32,877 nt of DNA, taken from NCBI GenBank assembly GCA_014804965.1, contig JAAUYU010000023.1, forward strand, positions 34,196 through 67,072, written 5' to 3'. Origin of the DNA: Desulfovibrio sp. (GTDB lineage Bacteria > Desulfobacterota > Desulfovibrionia > Desulfovibrionales > Desulfovibrionaceae). Below the pieces are notes generated by a model. It was not told the DNA's origin. It saw nothing but the letters and a program-made list of their open reading frames with translations, and searched no databases. Of this stretch, positions 22,775 to 31,249 are shown piece by piece. Every line of letters begins with the position of its first letter. Position 1 is the first letter of the stretch. The position numbers and the translations under genes are program-made.

Positions 22775-23185
22775 ATGGGCGCTTCAGCAATTCATGTCGT
22801 CTACTCCATCATCGCCATCGGCATCGGCGCCACCTGCGGGGCCACTTGCCGCTGGCTGCTCGGCCTCGGGCTCAACGCCCTCTACCCCGCCATCCCGCCA
22901 GGAACGGTTGCCGCCAATTTCTTGGGCGCCTATATCATCGGCCTCGTCTCCAGCATTTTCGCGGCCATGAACATCACGTCCTCCAACTACCTGCACCTGA
23001 TGGTCATCACGGGCTTTCTGGGCGCGCTGACCACGTTTTCCACCTTCACGGACGAGATGGGCACGCTCATCCGCCATCATGACTACTGGACGGCCGTGGG
23101 CGGTATCGCGCTCCATGTCTGCGGCTCGCTCATCCTGTTCTTCCTCGGCATCGCCACCTTCATGCTGTTCCACCACGCGGACTAG
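22775..23185 (+). CDS. crcB: Fluoride channel FluC (CrcB)
   Basis: This 136-residue membrane protein with four helices matches CrcB/Fluc, dual-topology dimers that expel fluoride. Diagnostic segments are GATCGATCRWLLG (usual GGxxGAxxRxxL), GTVAANFLGAYIIG (the GTLxxNxxG motif with its Asn) and GFLGALTTFSTFTDE (the GFxGxxTTFSTF phenylalanine box). GGGGG precedes the ATG at 22775. An in-frame ATG 18 bases earlier is less well supported. A promoter lies just upstream. The 65-residue orphan follows after 95 bases. Confidence 0.95.
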   Translation: MGASAIHVVYSIIAIGIGATCGATCRWLLGLGLNALYPAIPPGTVAANFLGAYIIGLVSSIFAAMNITSSNYLHLMVITGFLGALTTFSTFTDEMGTLIRHHDYWTAVGGIALHVCGSLILFFLGIATFMLFHHAD

Positions 23186-23280
23186 CGCCGCGAAACGCCC
23201 CGGCGCCCGTGCACGCGGATGCCGGGGCCGGAAGCCTTGCTGCGCCGCTGCGACCCCAAATCTCCCCGAAGGAGGGAACC

Positions 23281-23478
23281 ATGGCCAAGTATAAAGTGAC
23301 CGGAAAAATCGCAAAGCCCGAACTGGGCACCGCCGGTACTGTGACCGCTTCCAAGATCGTTGACGCGGCTTCGGAAAATGACGCCGTTTCCAAGGCCAAG
23401 GCCAAATGGCAGGGCTCCTACGGCTACATCATCAAGGACGGCAATGACATCATGGAGATAAAGGTCACCGCCATCTAG
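23281..23478 (+). CDS. Small conserved-looking protein of unknown function
   Basis: This 65-residue protein has an excellent ribosome-binding site (AAGGAGG, seven bases before the ATG), so it is probably expressed. The sequence suggests a compact beta-alpha-beta-beta fold. A strand (AKYKVTGKI) is followed by [20 protein letters not shown], where the ENDA-type helix start is common in small DNA- or ligand-binding domains, and then strands around YGYIIKDG and IMEIKVTAI. It has no Cys, signal peptide or membrane segment. It lies between crcB and lctP and may share the crcB transcript. No function is recognised. Confidence 0.75.
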   Translation: MAKYKVTGKIAKPELGTAGTVTASKIVDAASENDAVSKAKAKWQGSYGYIIKDGNDIMEIKVTAI

Positions 23479-23521
23479 GGCGGCCAGGCCTGAACCCGGA
23501 CCTCACCGCAGCAAGGCTCGT

Positions 23522-23555
23522 GCCTCCGGCGCCGGCGAAAACCGACGCCGGAGGC
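23522..23555 (+). terminator. Strong hairpin after the 65-residue gene, possible terminator
   Basis: GCCTCCGGCG (23522-23531) pairs perfectly with CGCCGGAGGC (23546-23555), loop 14 bases. The following bases (GCTGTTGTCC) have no proper T-run, so termination would be weak or factor-dependent. Confidence 0.45.
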
Positions 23556-23661
23556 GCTGTTGTCCTGACGCCCCGGCACGACACCCCCCAGCGCTGACCC
23601 GGCGCACGCGCCGCACACAACTTTGTGAAAAAAATTGCCTGCCTGCGGGGCAGGAAAAGTG

Positions 23662-23677
23662 CGGAACGCCCCTTGCG
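23662..23677 (+). promoter_or_regulatory. Candidate sigma-54 promoter of lctP
   Basis: CGGAACGCCCCTTGCG has GG (23663-23664), ten bases, then GC (23675-23676). It keeps ACG in the -24 and TTGC in the -12 block, with mismatches at the first T, one C and the last base. Lactate-utilisation genes in Desulfovibrio are known to be under sigma-54 control, which adds plausibility. The distance to the ATG is about 178 bases. Confidence 0.45.
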
Positions 23678-23854
23678 CATTGCCGTGCCTTTACGCTATC
23701 CATAAAGGACTGGAGAGTTTTTCTGACATCGGCCCGCGAACCCACGCGGCGCACCCCCCCCTTCGCCGGCGCTGGCGCGAAGGGGCGGGGCCCGCAGCCT
23801 TCCAGCAGGTTCCGCGGGCTCGGTGCCGCAAACCGGGTCCCGAGGGAGGTTTTC

Positions 23855-25543
23855 ATGTCAATCGGATTTCTGGCGTTGCTCGCGATCATCCCCATTGTGG
23901 TCGCCCTCATCCTGATGGTGGGCATGCGCTGGCCCGCCACCCGGGCCATGCCCTTCGCGTGGGGCGCGTGCGTGGTCTGCGCCATCTTCGGCTGGGATAT
24001 TTCCATCCTCAGGCTCATGGCGCTGTCCATTCAGGGCGTGATCATCGCCATCGGCGTGCTCATCATCGTCTTCGGCGCCATCCTCATCCTGTACACGCTG
24101 GAGAAAAGCGGCGGCATGGAGACCATCCAGTACGGGATGCAGAACGTGAGCCGCGACCGCCGCGTGCAGGCCATCATCATCGGCTTCCTGTTCGCGGCCT
24201 TCATCGAAGGCGCGGCGGGCTTCGGCACGCCCGCGGCCCTGGCGGCCCCGCTGCTGCTCGGCCTGGGCTTCCCGGCCATGGCCGCCGCGGTGGTCTGTCT
24301 CGTGTTCAACAGCGTGCCGGTCTCCTTCGGCGCGGTGGGCACGCCCATCCTCGTGGGCTTCGGCCTGCTCAAGGACAAGATCGCGGCCCTCGTGGGCGCC
24401 GACCCGAACCTGCCCTTCACCGGCTTTGACGGCTTCGCCAAGCTGGTGGGCGAGTGGGCCACCCTCATGCACGGGCCCATGGCCATCATCCTCACCATCT
24501 TCATGCTCGGCTTCATGACCCGCTTCTGGGGCCCCGAGCGTTCCTGGGCCGCGGGCTTCCGCGCCTGGAAGTTCTGCGTGTTCGCGGCCATCTGCTTCCT
24601 CGTGCCCTACATGGCCTGCGCCTGGGCCCTCGGGCCGGAGTTCCCGGCCATGCTCGGCGGCCTCATCGGCCTCGCCGTGGTGGTGTGGGGCGCAAAGCAG
24701 GGCATCTGCGTGCCCAAGGACAGCTGGGGCTTCGGCGACCCCTCCAAGTGGGACGCCTCCTGGTCCGGCACGGCCAGCCAGAACACCAGCACCGAGTTCA
24801 AGGCCCACATGAGCCAGTTCCAGGCGTGGCTGCCCTATGTGATCATCTGCTTCCTGCTCGTCATCTCCCGCATCCCCGAACTGGGCATCAAGGGCTGGAT
24901 GACCGCGCAGAAGATCACCTTCAGCAACATCCTGGGTTTCAAGGACATCACGGAAAGCATCACCTATCTCTATCTCCCCGGCACCTTCTTCATCTTCGTG
25001 GCCCTGCTCACCATCTGGCTGCACAAGATGCCCGCCCCGGCCGTCAAGGCCGCGTGGAGCGAGAGCTTCCAGAAGATGAAGTCGCCCACCATCGCGCTGT
25101 GCTTCGCCGTGGCGCTCGTCGCCATCTTCCGCGGCTCGGCCGTGAACCCGCTGGGCGCGCCCTCCATGCCGCTGGCCCTCGCCGAGACGGTGGGCGCCGC
25201 CGCCGGCGCCATCTGGCCCCTACTCGCGGCCTTCGTGGGCGGCCTCGGCGCCTTCATCACCGGCTCGGCCACCATCTCGGACCTCATGTTCGGCGAGTTC
25301 CAGTGGGATATGGCCACCATGCTCACCCTGCCCCGCTCCATCATCGAAGCGGCGCAGACCGTGGGCGGCGCCATGGGCAACATGATCTGCATCCACAACA
25401 TCGTGGCTGCCTGCGCCGTTGTCGGCCTCTCCGGCCGCGAGGGCGAGGTCATGCGCAAGACCTTCTGGCCCTTCCTGCTCTACGGCTGCGTGGTCGGCAT
25501 CATCTGCTGGGTTCTGGTCGCGGCCAATCCCGGCGCGTTCTAG
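23855..25543 (+). CDS. lctP: L-lactate permease (LctP/LldP family)
   Basis: A 562-residue inner-membrane lactate-proton symporter of normal family length, with about twelve to fourteen hydrophobic helices. Family-specific segments include [52 protein letters not shown] and, near the end, [14 protein letters not shown] and [26 protein letters not shown] lies before the ATG. It is separated from the lactate-oxidising genes by three unrelated genes and has its own upstream region and terminator. It should supply the lactate oxidised by the GlcD/Fe-S and Lut proteins. Confidence 0.96.
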   Translation: MSIGFLALLAIIPIVVALILMVGMRWPATRAMPFAWGACVVCAIFGWDISILRLMALSIQGVIIAIGVLIIVFGAILILYTLEKSGGMETIQYGMQNVSRDRRVQAIIIGFLFAAFIEGAAGFGTPAALAAPLLLGLGFPAMAAAVVCLVFNSVPVSFGAVGTPILVGFGLLKDKIAALVGADPNLPFTGFDGFAKLVGEWATLMHGPMAIILTIFMLGFMTRFWGPERSWAAGFRAWKFCVFAAICFLVPYMACAWALGPEFPAMLGGLIGLAVVVWGAKQGICVPKDSWGFGDPSKWDASWSGTASQNTSTEFKAHMSQFQAWLPYVIICFLLVISRIPELGIKGWMTAQKITFSNILGFKDITESITYLYLPGTFFIFVALLTIWLHKMPAPAVKAAWSESFQKMKSPTIALCFAVALVAIFRGSAVNPLGAPSMPLALAETVGAAAGAIWPLLAAFVGGLGAFITGSATISDLMFGEFQWDMATMLTLPRSIIEAAQTVGGAMGNMICIHNIVAACAVVGLSGREGEVMRKTFWPFLLYGCVVGIICWVLVAANPGAF

Positions 25544-25578
25544 AAAAACGAGGGGCGCGACCCGCCCCTCTCAAATGC

Positions 25579-25613
25579 AAAGGCGCGCGGCTTCACGGCC
25601 GTGCGCCTTTTTT
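25579..25613 (+). terminator. Rho-independent terminator after lctP
   Basis: AAAGGCGCGCGGC (from 25579) pairs with GGCCGTGCGCCTTT (25597-25610), with one G-U pair and loop TTCAC, followed by TTT. It also lies at the 3' side of the convergent minus-strand gene at 25653. Confidence 0.85.
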
Positions 25614-25652
25614 ACAGAAAAAAAACGGAAAGAGGATCCCGGCTGCCCGGCC

Positions 25653-26060
25653 TCAGCCCCGCGCCACCGCCAGCGCGGGGATAAGCCGCCAGTACCAGTC
25701 GCAGACAAGGGTCTCGTCCTCGGGCTGCCATTCGCCGCAGTCCTCAAAATGGCGCAGCACGTCGCTCACCACCGGGCTCTCGTCGCCCTTGCCGGCGCAC
25801 TGGCGCAGGCGGAAAAAGATGACCACGCACTCGAAGAGGCTGAAGCAATCCTCTTCAGAGCTGAAGCCCGCGTTGAGCAGGTCCTCGAATTCCCGGTAAA
25901 AAAGATTGTTTTCCGGCACGCAGGCGTCAAACTCCTCCGCGTGGTCGATGAGGTAGCGCAGGCTGCGGCAGAAGAGCACCTGCCGGGCATCGGTCGACGC
26001 ATGGGCGATGCGGGCGGCGTAGAGCTTTTCCAGGGCCTTCCGGTATTGGGAGAGCGGCAT
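25653..26060 (-). CDS. Hypothetical acidic cytoplasmic protein
   Basis: No family is recognised. The 135-residue product is acidic, mostly helical in appearance, with aromatic-rich stretches (NNLFYREFEDLL, CVVIFFRLRQC, CDWYWRLIPAL) and six cysteines, and no signal or clear membrane segment. The ATG at 26060 is chosen because GAGG sits six bases upstream. The minus-strand promoter at 26102-26130 predicts a transcript start near 26095, which excludes the longer GTG start at 26099. A start at 26081 would add seven residues and remains possible. It stands alone between lctP (convergent) and the ABC genes (divergent). The AT-rich upstream stretch stands out from its surroundings. Confidence 0.7.
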   Translation of the reverse strand: MPLSQYRKALEKLYAARIAHASTDARQVLFCRSLRYLIDHAEEFDACVPENNLFYREFEDLLNAGFSSEEDCFSLFECVVIFFRLRQCAGKGDESPVVSDVLRHFEDCGEWQPEDETLVCDWYWRLIPALAVARG

Positions 26061-26101
26061 AGAGACCTCGGCAATATCCATAAAATAATATTTCTTCACA
26101 A

Positions 26102-26130
26102 ATAGTAGCGGAAACGATTTCTTTTATCAA
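26102..26130 (-). promoter_or_regulatory. Sigma-70-type promoter for the minus-strand hypothetical gene
   Basis: On the minus strand: TTGATA (26130-26125, five of six), 17 bases, TACTAT (26107-26102, four of six), in an AT-rich stretch. The predicted transcript start near 26095 leaves a short leader. Confidence 0.65.
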
Positions 26131-26190
26131 ATAATAAATATGCCGGGGCGCCCCAGTACCGCCAAGGGCGCCTCCGTGGCCCGTATTTTC

Positions 26191-26219
26191 TCGACCTTTG
26201 CCGCCCTCTTTGGCATACT
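26191..26219 (+). promoter_or_regulatory. Candidate promoter of the ABC/FtsX/FGE-fold operon
   Basis: TCGACC (26191-26196), a 17-base spacer, and CATACT (26214-26219); each box matches four of six. It lies 48 bases before the first ATG. Confidence 0.4.
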
Positions 26220-26267
26220 CGGCCCCGGCGCCGCGTTTTTGCCGCCCCACGCCTCCGGGAGCCGCCC

Positions 26268-27023
26268 ATGCTCTATGCCATAGAAAATCTCGTCAAACGC
26301 CGCCAGCGCGAACAGGGCTATCGCCTGCTCATCAAAAGCCTGCACATCCCGCGCGGTGCGAAGATCGCCATCACCGGCCCCAGCGGCTGCGGCAAGAGCA
26401 CCACGCTGGACCTGCTCGGCCTTGCGCTTCGGCCCGACAGCGCCACACGCTTCACCTTCGCCCCGGAGGCGGGGGCGCCGCCCCTCGACGTTTCCGCCCT
26501 CTGGGCGGCCGGGCGCCATGATGCCATGGCGGCCCTGCGCCTCGCGCACATGGGCTATGTGCTCCAGTCCGGCGAGCTTTTGCCCTTTCTCAGCGTGGGC
26601 GAAAACATGACCCTGACCGCGCGCCTCGCCGGCATGGCCGGTGCGGAGGCCCTTGACCGCGCCCGCGGCCTCGCCGGGGCCCTCGGCGTGGCGCAGCTCA
26701 TGGGGGCCATGCCCGCCACGCTTTCCGTAGGCGAGCGCCAGCGCGCCGCCATCGTGCGCGCGCTCACCCCCGGCCCGCAGCTCATCCTCGCGGACGAGCC
26801 CACAGCCGCCCTGGACCCTGTTCACGCCGCCCGTGTCATGGACGCCTTCCTCGCCGCGCTGGACCTGCACAAGGGGAGCCTCGTGCTCGTGACGCACAAT
26901 GCCGACTGGGCGCGCCGCGGCGGCCTCACGGAACTCACATTCCGCCTCGAGGAGGACGAAGGCGGCGTGACCGCCATCCTCGACGACGGGGGGGCGGCCT
27001 TGACCGCCGGGGAGGCCGCGTGA
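26268..27023 (+). CDS. ABC transporter ATPase, LolD/MacB type
   Basis: This 251-residue ATPase belongs to the group that works with FtsX-like permeases in lipoprotein release or mechanical transmission across the inner membrane. Walker A is GPSGCGKST (37-45) and Q-loop Gln is in YVLQSGELLPFL. The signature is LSVGE (152-156), with Val in place of the second Gly-site residue of LSGGE. Walker B is LILADEPTAALD, followed by H-loop THNADWA. The permease gene starts within the stop codon (TGATG), so the two are coupled. The substrate is unknown; it may be the exported FGE-fold protein's partner or ligand. Confidence 0.92.
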   Translation: MLYAIENLVKRRQREQGYRLLIKSLHIPRGAKIAITGPSGCGKSTTLDLLGLALRPDSATRFTFAPEAGAPPLDVSALWAAGRHDAMAALRLAHMGYVLQSGELLPFLSVGENMTLTARLAGMAGAEALDRARGLAGALGVAQLMGAMPATLSVGERQRAAIVRALTPGPQLILADEPTAALDPVHAARVMDAFLAALDLHKGSLVLVTHNADWARRGGLTELTFRLEEDEGGVTAILDDGGAALTAGEAA

Positions 27024-28246
27024 TGCTGAAAAAACTCTGGCTCGCCATCTGCCTCGCCGCCAGGGACTGGCGCTTCGAGCGCTCGCTCACCCTTTGCGCC
27101 ATCCTCGCGCTCGCCAGTATGCTCACGCCGCTGCTCGTATTGCAGGGCTTGAAAAACGGCGTCATCGAGGGGATGCGCGAGCGCCTGCTTAAGGACCCCA
27201 CGGTGCTCATCATCACGCCCAAAAGCGACGGCGGCAGGTTCAGCGCCGCGGATGTGGCGGCGCTCGGCGAGCTTCCGGGGGCGGCCTTCGCCATCGGCCG
27301 CACCCGCGAGACCGCCACGGATATCACCCTCGCCGCCGGAGCCGACGGCACGGGCAAGAGCGCCAGCATCTCGCTCGAGCCCTGCGCCCCCGGCGAGCCC
27401 GTGCTCGCGCACTACGGTATCCCGGCGCCCGCGGACGGCGCTGTGCCGGGCCTCGTGCTCTCGGCCCCGGCGGCGAAGGCCCTTGGCGTGGCGCCGGGCG
27501 ACGCCCTGCTCGCGCGCCTCGGCCGCCGCACCCCGGAGGGGCGCCTGGAATCGGCGCGCTTTGTCTTTCATGTGGACGCCGTGCTCCCCGAGGCCGCGGC
27601 CGACCGCCGCATGGCCTTCGCGCCGCTCGCCACCCTCCAGGACCTGGAGGACTACCGGGACTATATCGAGGTGCCGGGCCGGGGCTTCAGCGGCACGCCC
27701 CGCCAGGGCGAGCGGGAATACGCCTCCTTCCGGCTCTACGCGCAAGACCTCGACGCCGTGGAGGGCCTCGCCGCGGCGCTTGAGGCGCGCCATATCGAGA
27801 CGAGCACCCGCTCCCGCGAGATCGCGGCCATCAGGATGCTGGAATCGGCCATCAACCAGGTCATCCTCATCATTTCGCTGGCCGTGGGCGCGGGCTTTGC
27901 GGCCTTCACCGTGAGCTCCGTCCAGGGCGCGGTGGAGCGCAAGCGCCGGATGCTCGGGATGCTGCGCCTGCTCGGTTTTCCGCACGCGGCGCTCATGTGC
28001 TATCCCATGACGCAGAGCCTGCTCACCTCGCTCTGCGGCTTCGGGCTCTCCTGCCTGCTCTCGCTGGCCGTGAGCCTCGGCATCGCCCGCGCCTTTGCGG
28101 AGCAGGGCGGCATCGCCTGCCGCCTTTCCCTCGCGGACGTGGGCCTCGCCTGCGCCGCCGTGGTGGCGCTCTCGCTGCTTTCCACCGCGCGCGCGGCCCG
28201 GTCCGCCGCCGCCGTCGAACCCTCCATCGTCATCCGCGAGGTCTGA
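27023..28246 (+). CDS. FtsX/MacB-type ABC permease
   Basis: This 407-residue protein has the layout of FtsX-domain permeases. An N-terminal membrane helix (about residues 20-42) is followed by a large extracytoplasmic domain (about 45-270). A C-terminal block of three helices begins INQVILIISLAVGAGFAAFTV, followed by the cytoplasmic stretch VERKRRMLGMLRLLGFPHA, typical of the LolC/MacB/FtsX coupling region. It ends EPSIVIREV, a normal tail for the family. The ATG overlaps the stop of the ATPase gene, and the FGE-fold gene begins three bases after this stop. The three genes are therefore almost certainly one operon. Confidence 0.9.
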   Translation: MLKKLWLAICLAARDWRFERSLTLCAILALASMLTPLLVLQGLKNGVIEGMRERLLKDPTVLIITPKSDGGRFSAADVAALGELPGAAFAIGRTRETATDITLAAGADGTGKSASISLEPCAPGEPVLAHYGIPAPADGAVPGLVLSAPAAKALGVAPGDALLARLGRRTPEGRLESARFVFHVDAVLPEAAADRRMAFAPLATLQDLEDYRDYIEVPGRGFSGTPRQGEREYASFRLYAQDLDAVEGLAAALEARHIETSTRSREIAAIRMLESAINQVILIISLAVGAGFAAFTVSSVQGAVERKRRMLGMLRLLGFPHAALMCYPMTQSLLTSLCGFGLSCLLSLAVSLGIARAFAEQGGIACRLSLADVGLACAAVVALSLLSTARAARSAAAVEPSIVIREV

Positions 28247-28248
28247 CC

Positions 28249-29988
28249 ATGCCCGCGCCTTTCGTCCTCCCCCTGCTTCTCGTGCTCGCCTGCGCGCAGC
28301 CCTCGCTCGCAGCCTTCACCTCGGCCAATGACGGCGTTCCCGTGGAGAGCGCGTGGAACCCGGCCCCGGCCGGGGACGACATCGTGCTGCCCATGCCCTG
28401 CGGCCTTTCCATGAGCTTTCGCGCCGTGCGCGTGCCCGCGGGCGGCCTCATCAAGGACAGGACCTTCTCCATGGGCGTGGTCAACGCCGCCGACGGCGAG
28501 CGCCAGATATATGAACGCCAGTTCGACGGCCATATCGCCGCGCCCTTCACCCCGGCGGACCTGCCCGCGGAATGGCGCAACGCCGTGGCCGACGGCGGCA
28601 AAAACGCCTCCGGCGACACCTTCTATTTCATCGGCAAGTACGAGGTGAGCCGCCTCCAGTGGGAGGCGGTGATGCGCGCCGTTTCCGACGACGGAAGCGT
28701 GGACGAGGCCGCCTGCCCGGTGAAGAGCAAAACGGCCCCTGCTGCCGCCAACCTCCCGCAGGGCGGCGTTTCGTGGTTCGACGCGCAGCAGTTCCTCCAG
28801 AAATACAATGCCTGGCTCGTGCGCGCGCACCCGGAGAGCCTGCCGCACTTCGCGGGCACGAAAAACGTGGGCTTTTTCCGGCTGCCCACCGAGGAGGAAT
28901 GGGAATTCGCGGCCCGCGGCGGCGCGGACGTGGCCCCGGAATGGTGGGCGGACAAGGACGTGTTCCCGCTCGCCGAGGGCAAGGCGCTCAAGGATTACGG
29001 CGTCTATTCGGCGGACGGCGCGCTTTCGGGGCCTTCGCCCATCGGCTCGCGCAACGCCAATCCCCTCGGCCTGCACGACACGCTCGGCAATGTGCGCGAG
29101 ATGACGGACGGCTTTTTCCGCCTTTCCATTGCGGACATGCAGTCGGGCATGGTGCGCCACCGCCTGCACGGGGCCGCCGGGGGCGTGCTCGTCAAGGGCG
29201 GCAGCTTCCGCAGCGACGAGGCGGGCGTGGCTCCCGGGCGGCGCGACGAGGTGGCGCTCTACACCGCTCAGGGGCCGAGCCGCCCGGAGGACCTGGGCCT
29301 GCGCCTCGTGCTTTCGGGCATCAATATTCCCAACGCGGAAAGGCTCGAGACCCTGCGCAAGGAGGAGCGCGCGCCCGCGCAAGCGCCGGAGGCCGTGAAA
29401 GCGGGGCGCACCCCGCTGGAGGCCGTGGAGGCGCTCTCCGCCGCGGCCCCGGCCCTCAAGCCGCAGCTCGACCAGCTGCGCGCCATGCTCGAGGACCAGG
29501 AAAGCGCGGCCAGGCGCGAGCGCGCCACCACGCTGGAGCACGAATACCGCTCCCTGCTCTACCAGGCGGAGACCCTGCGCGCCTTCGCCTTCCGCTACAG
29601 CGCGGCGCACAGGCAGGAGGAAAAGATCCGCGAGATGCTGAAAAAGCCCGCGGACGCGGCCACCAAGAAGCAGCTCGAAAAGCTCAGGGCCGAGGTGGCG
29701 GGCGACCTCAAGGACTATCTCGAATCCCTGCGCATGGGCGCGGCCTATTACAAGACGAGCCTTGGCCTCGTGGGCGCGGCCCCCGCGGCGGAGACCGAGC
29801 GCCTCGCCGCGCAGGCCCGGCGCGAATACGGCGGCGCGGGCGTGTTCAACACGCACATGTCGCAAAACATCGACGTGCTGGAAAAATGGCTCGCCGAGGC
29901 CCGGCGCAAGGGGGCCTCGTCCCTGAGCGTCAAGGCCATCCTCAAGGGCATCCTGCCCGAACAGCATTACAAGGTGCTACCGCTCTAG
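28249..29988 (+). CDS. Exported formylglycine-generating-enzyme (SUMF1)-fold protein without catalytic cysteines
   Basis: A 579-residue protein. Residues 1 to about 22 form a hydrophobic signal peptide, either cut after SLA or lipid-modified at Cys15 in a weak lipobox (VLAC). The FGE-sulfatase domain covers about residues 45-365: IGKYEVSRLQWEAVM, GGVSWFDAQQFLQ, FFRLPTEEEWEFAARGG, LGLHDTLGNVREMTDG, VKGGSFRSDEAG, LGLRLVLSG. In true FGEs two cysteines lie just after the GGS motif, but here that stretch has none, so formylglycine formation is unlikely. Residues about 380-579 are charged and helical, probably coiled coil. It follows the FtsX-type permease by three bases and is probably its periplasmic partner. 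Confidence 0.85.
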   Translation: MPAPFVLPLLLVLACAQPSLAAFTSANDGVPVESAWNPAPAGDDIVLPMPCGLSMSFRAVRVPAGGLIKDRTFSMGVVNAADGERQIYERQFDGHIAAPFTPADLPAEWRNAVADGGKNASGDTFYFIGKYEVSRLQWEAVMRAVSDDGSVDEAACPVKSKTAPAAANLPQGGVSWFDAQQFLQKYNAWLVRAHPESLPHFAGTKNVGFFRLPTEEEWEFAARGGADVAPEWWADKDVFPLAEGKALKDYGVYSADGALSGPSPIGSRNANPLGLHDTLGNVREMTDGFFRLSIADMQSGMVRHRLHGAAGGVLVKGGSFRSDEAGVAPGRRDEVALYTAQGPSRPEDLGLRLVLSGINIPNAERLETLRKEERAPAQAPEAVKAGRTPLEAVEALSAAAPALKPQLDQLRAMLEDQESAARRERATTLEHEYRSLLYQAETLRAFAFRYSAAHRQEEKIREMLKKPADAATKKQLEKLRAEVAGDLKDYLESLRMGAAYYKTSLGLVGAAPAAETERLAAQARREYGGAGVFNTHMSQNIDVLEKWLAEARRKGASSLSVKAILKGILPEQHYKVLPL

Positions 29989-30018
29989 GGCAACGCAGCA
30001 CACACAGGTTCAGTGATC

Positions 30019-31239
30019 ATGTTTTACGGTTGGAAACTGGCGGCGCTCATCACGGGCGGCAACTTCATGCTTCAGGGAAGCGCCGTCTACTGCATGAACG
30101 CCTTTATGGAACCGCTCTGCGAGGTCAACGGCTGGACGCGCGCGGGCCTCAACCTGAGCATGGGCCTCGCCGTGCTGGCCGGGCAGCTCGCCATGCCGCT
30201 GGCCGCGGCCGTCTCCGCGCGGCGCTCCCTGCGGCTGCTCACCACGCTGGGCGCGCTGGCCGGGGGCGCGGCCACGCTCGGCATGGGACTGACCTCGAGC
30301 CTCGCGCTCTACACGCTCTGGTTCATCCTCGTCTGGGTGTGCGCCCAGTTTTGCGGCGGCGTGGTGGGCAACGCCCTCATCAGCCGCTGGTTCCGCCACT
30401 TTCAGGGCCGCGCCTTCGGCGTCGCCAATGCGGGAAGCTCCCTCGCCGGGGTCATCCTGCCCTTTTTCTGCATGGCGCTCATCCACGGCTTCGGGGTCAC
30501 GGCGGCCTATACGGTGCTCGGCGTGGTCACCTGCCTGCTCGCGCCGCTTGCCTGGTGGCTTGTGCGCGACGAGCCGCAGGCCCTGGGCCTCTTCCCGGAC
30601 GGGAGGCGCCATGCACCCCATGTGCCGAAGGCTGCGCCCGTCAACACGTCCTTCACGGCCCTCATCCATTCCCGGGCGGCGTGGTTCGTGGGCATAGCCT
30701 ACGGGCTCGCGCTCATGACCGCCTCCACCTTCATGAGCCAGCTGAAGCCGCGCTTCGCGGACCTCGGCCTCGAGGCCTGGCCGGCCATGCTCCTGACCTG
30801 CCTTGCCGCGCTCTTCGCGGCGCTCGCCAAGTATGCCTGGGGCTGGATGAGCGACCGCACATCGCCGCTCATCGCCTCACGGCTGATCATGGCCATGAGC
30901 GTGGTGAGCGTGGCCCTGCTCCTTCTGCCGCCGTCGCTGCCGCTGCTCGCGCTCTTCAGCGTGGCCTTCGGCGGCTGCATCGGCGGCCTGTGGACCGTGC
31001 TGCCCGCATTGGTTTCGTGGTATTTCGGCAGCCGGAACTTTCTTGCGGCCTACAAGTTCATCACCATCATCCTCATCCTGCGCTGCGCGGGCTTTCCCGT
31101 CATGGCGGCCTCGCACGGCCTTTTCGGGAGCTACGCGCTGGCCGACGCCTTTTTCGGCGCGAGCCTCTTCACGGCGCTGGTGCTCACCTTCTTCCTCCGG
31201 CCCGGCGACGCGGTGGAAAACACGCATCACCGGCGCTGA
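30019..31239 (+). CDS. MFS transporter, oxalate/formate- or monocarboxylate-transporter-like
   Basis: This 406-residue major facilitator has about twelve membrane helices and no signal peptide. The start FYGWKLAALITGGNFMLQGSAVY and the following PLCEVNGWTRAGLNLSMGL fit the OFA/MCT branch, where FYGW and GWxR are usual. That suggests an organic anion as substrate, but the branch is broad. The ATG at 30019 is preferred over a GTG two codons earlier. The ribosome-binding site is weak (AGG about ten bases upstream), and the gene starts 30 bases after the FGE-fold gene, so it may be read from the same transcript. The 3' end lies ten bases from the convergent MscS gene. Confidence 0.88.
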   Translation: MFYGWKLAALITGGNFMLQGSAVYCMNAFMEPLCEVNGWTRAGLNLSMGLAVLAGQLAMPLAAAVSARRSLRLLTTLGALAGGAATLGMGLTSSLALYTLWFILVWVCAQFCGGVVGNALISRWFRHFQGRAFGVANAGSSLAGVILPFFCMALIHGFGVTAAYTVLGVVTCLLAPLAWWLVRDEPQALGLFPDGRRHAPHVPKAAPVNTSFTALIHSRAAWFVGIAYGLALMTASTFMSQLKPRFADLGLEAWPAMLLTCLAALFAALAKYAWGWMSDRTSPLIASRLIMAMSVVSVALLLLPPSLPLLALFSVAFGGCIGGLWTVLPALVSWYFGSRNFLAAYKFITIILILRCAGFPVMAASHGLFGSYALADAFFGASLFTALVLTFFLRPGDAVENTHHRR

Positions 31240-31249
31240 GGAGAGCCCC

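Larger units (their letters stand above)
23479..23854. other. Intergenic region upstream of the lactate permease
   Basis: This 376-base stretch holds no convincing gene. It contains a perfect ten-base hairpin just after the small gene (23522-23555) and a candidate sigma-54 promoter (23662-23677). In the permease leader there is a C-run followed by the hairpin CCCCTTCGC (23758-23766) / GCGAAGGGG (23777-23785). The length and content suit a regulated promoter. Confidence 0.6.

Noticed and set aside
28249-29988. Catalytically active formylglycine-generating enzyme that matures a sulfatase
   Set aside because: The two active-site cysteines after the GGS motif are absent and no sulfatase gene is nearby.
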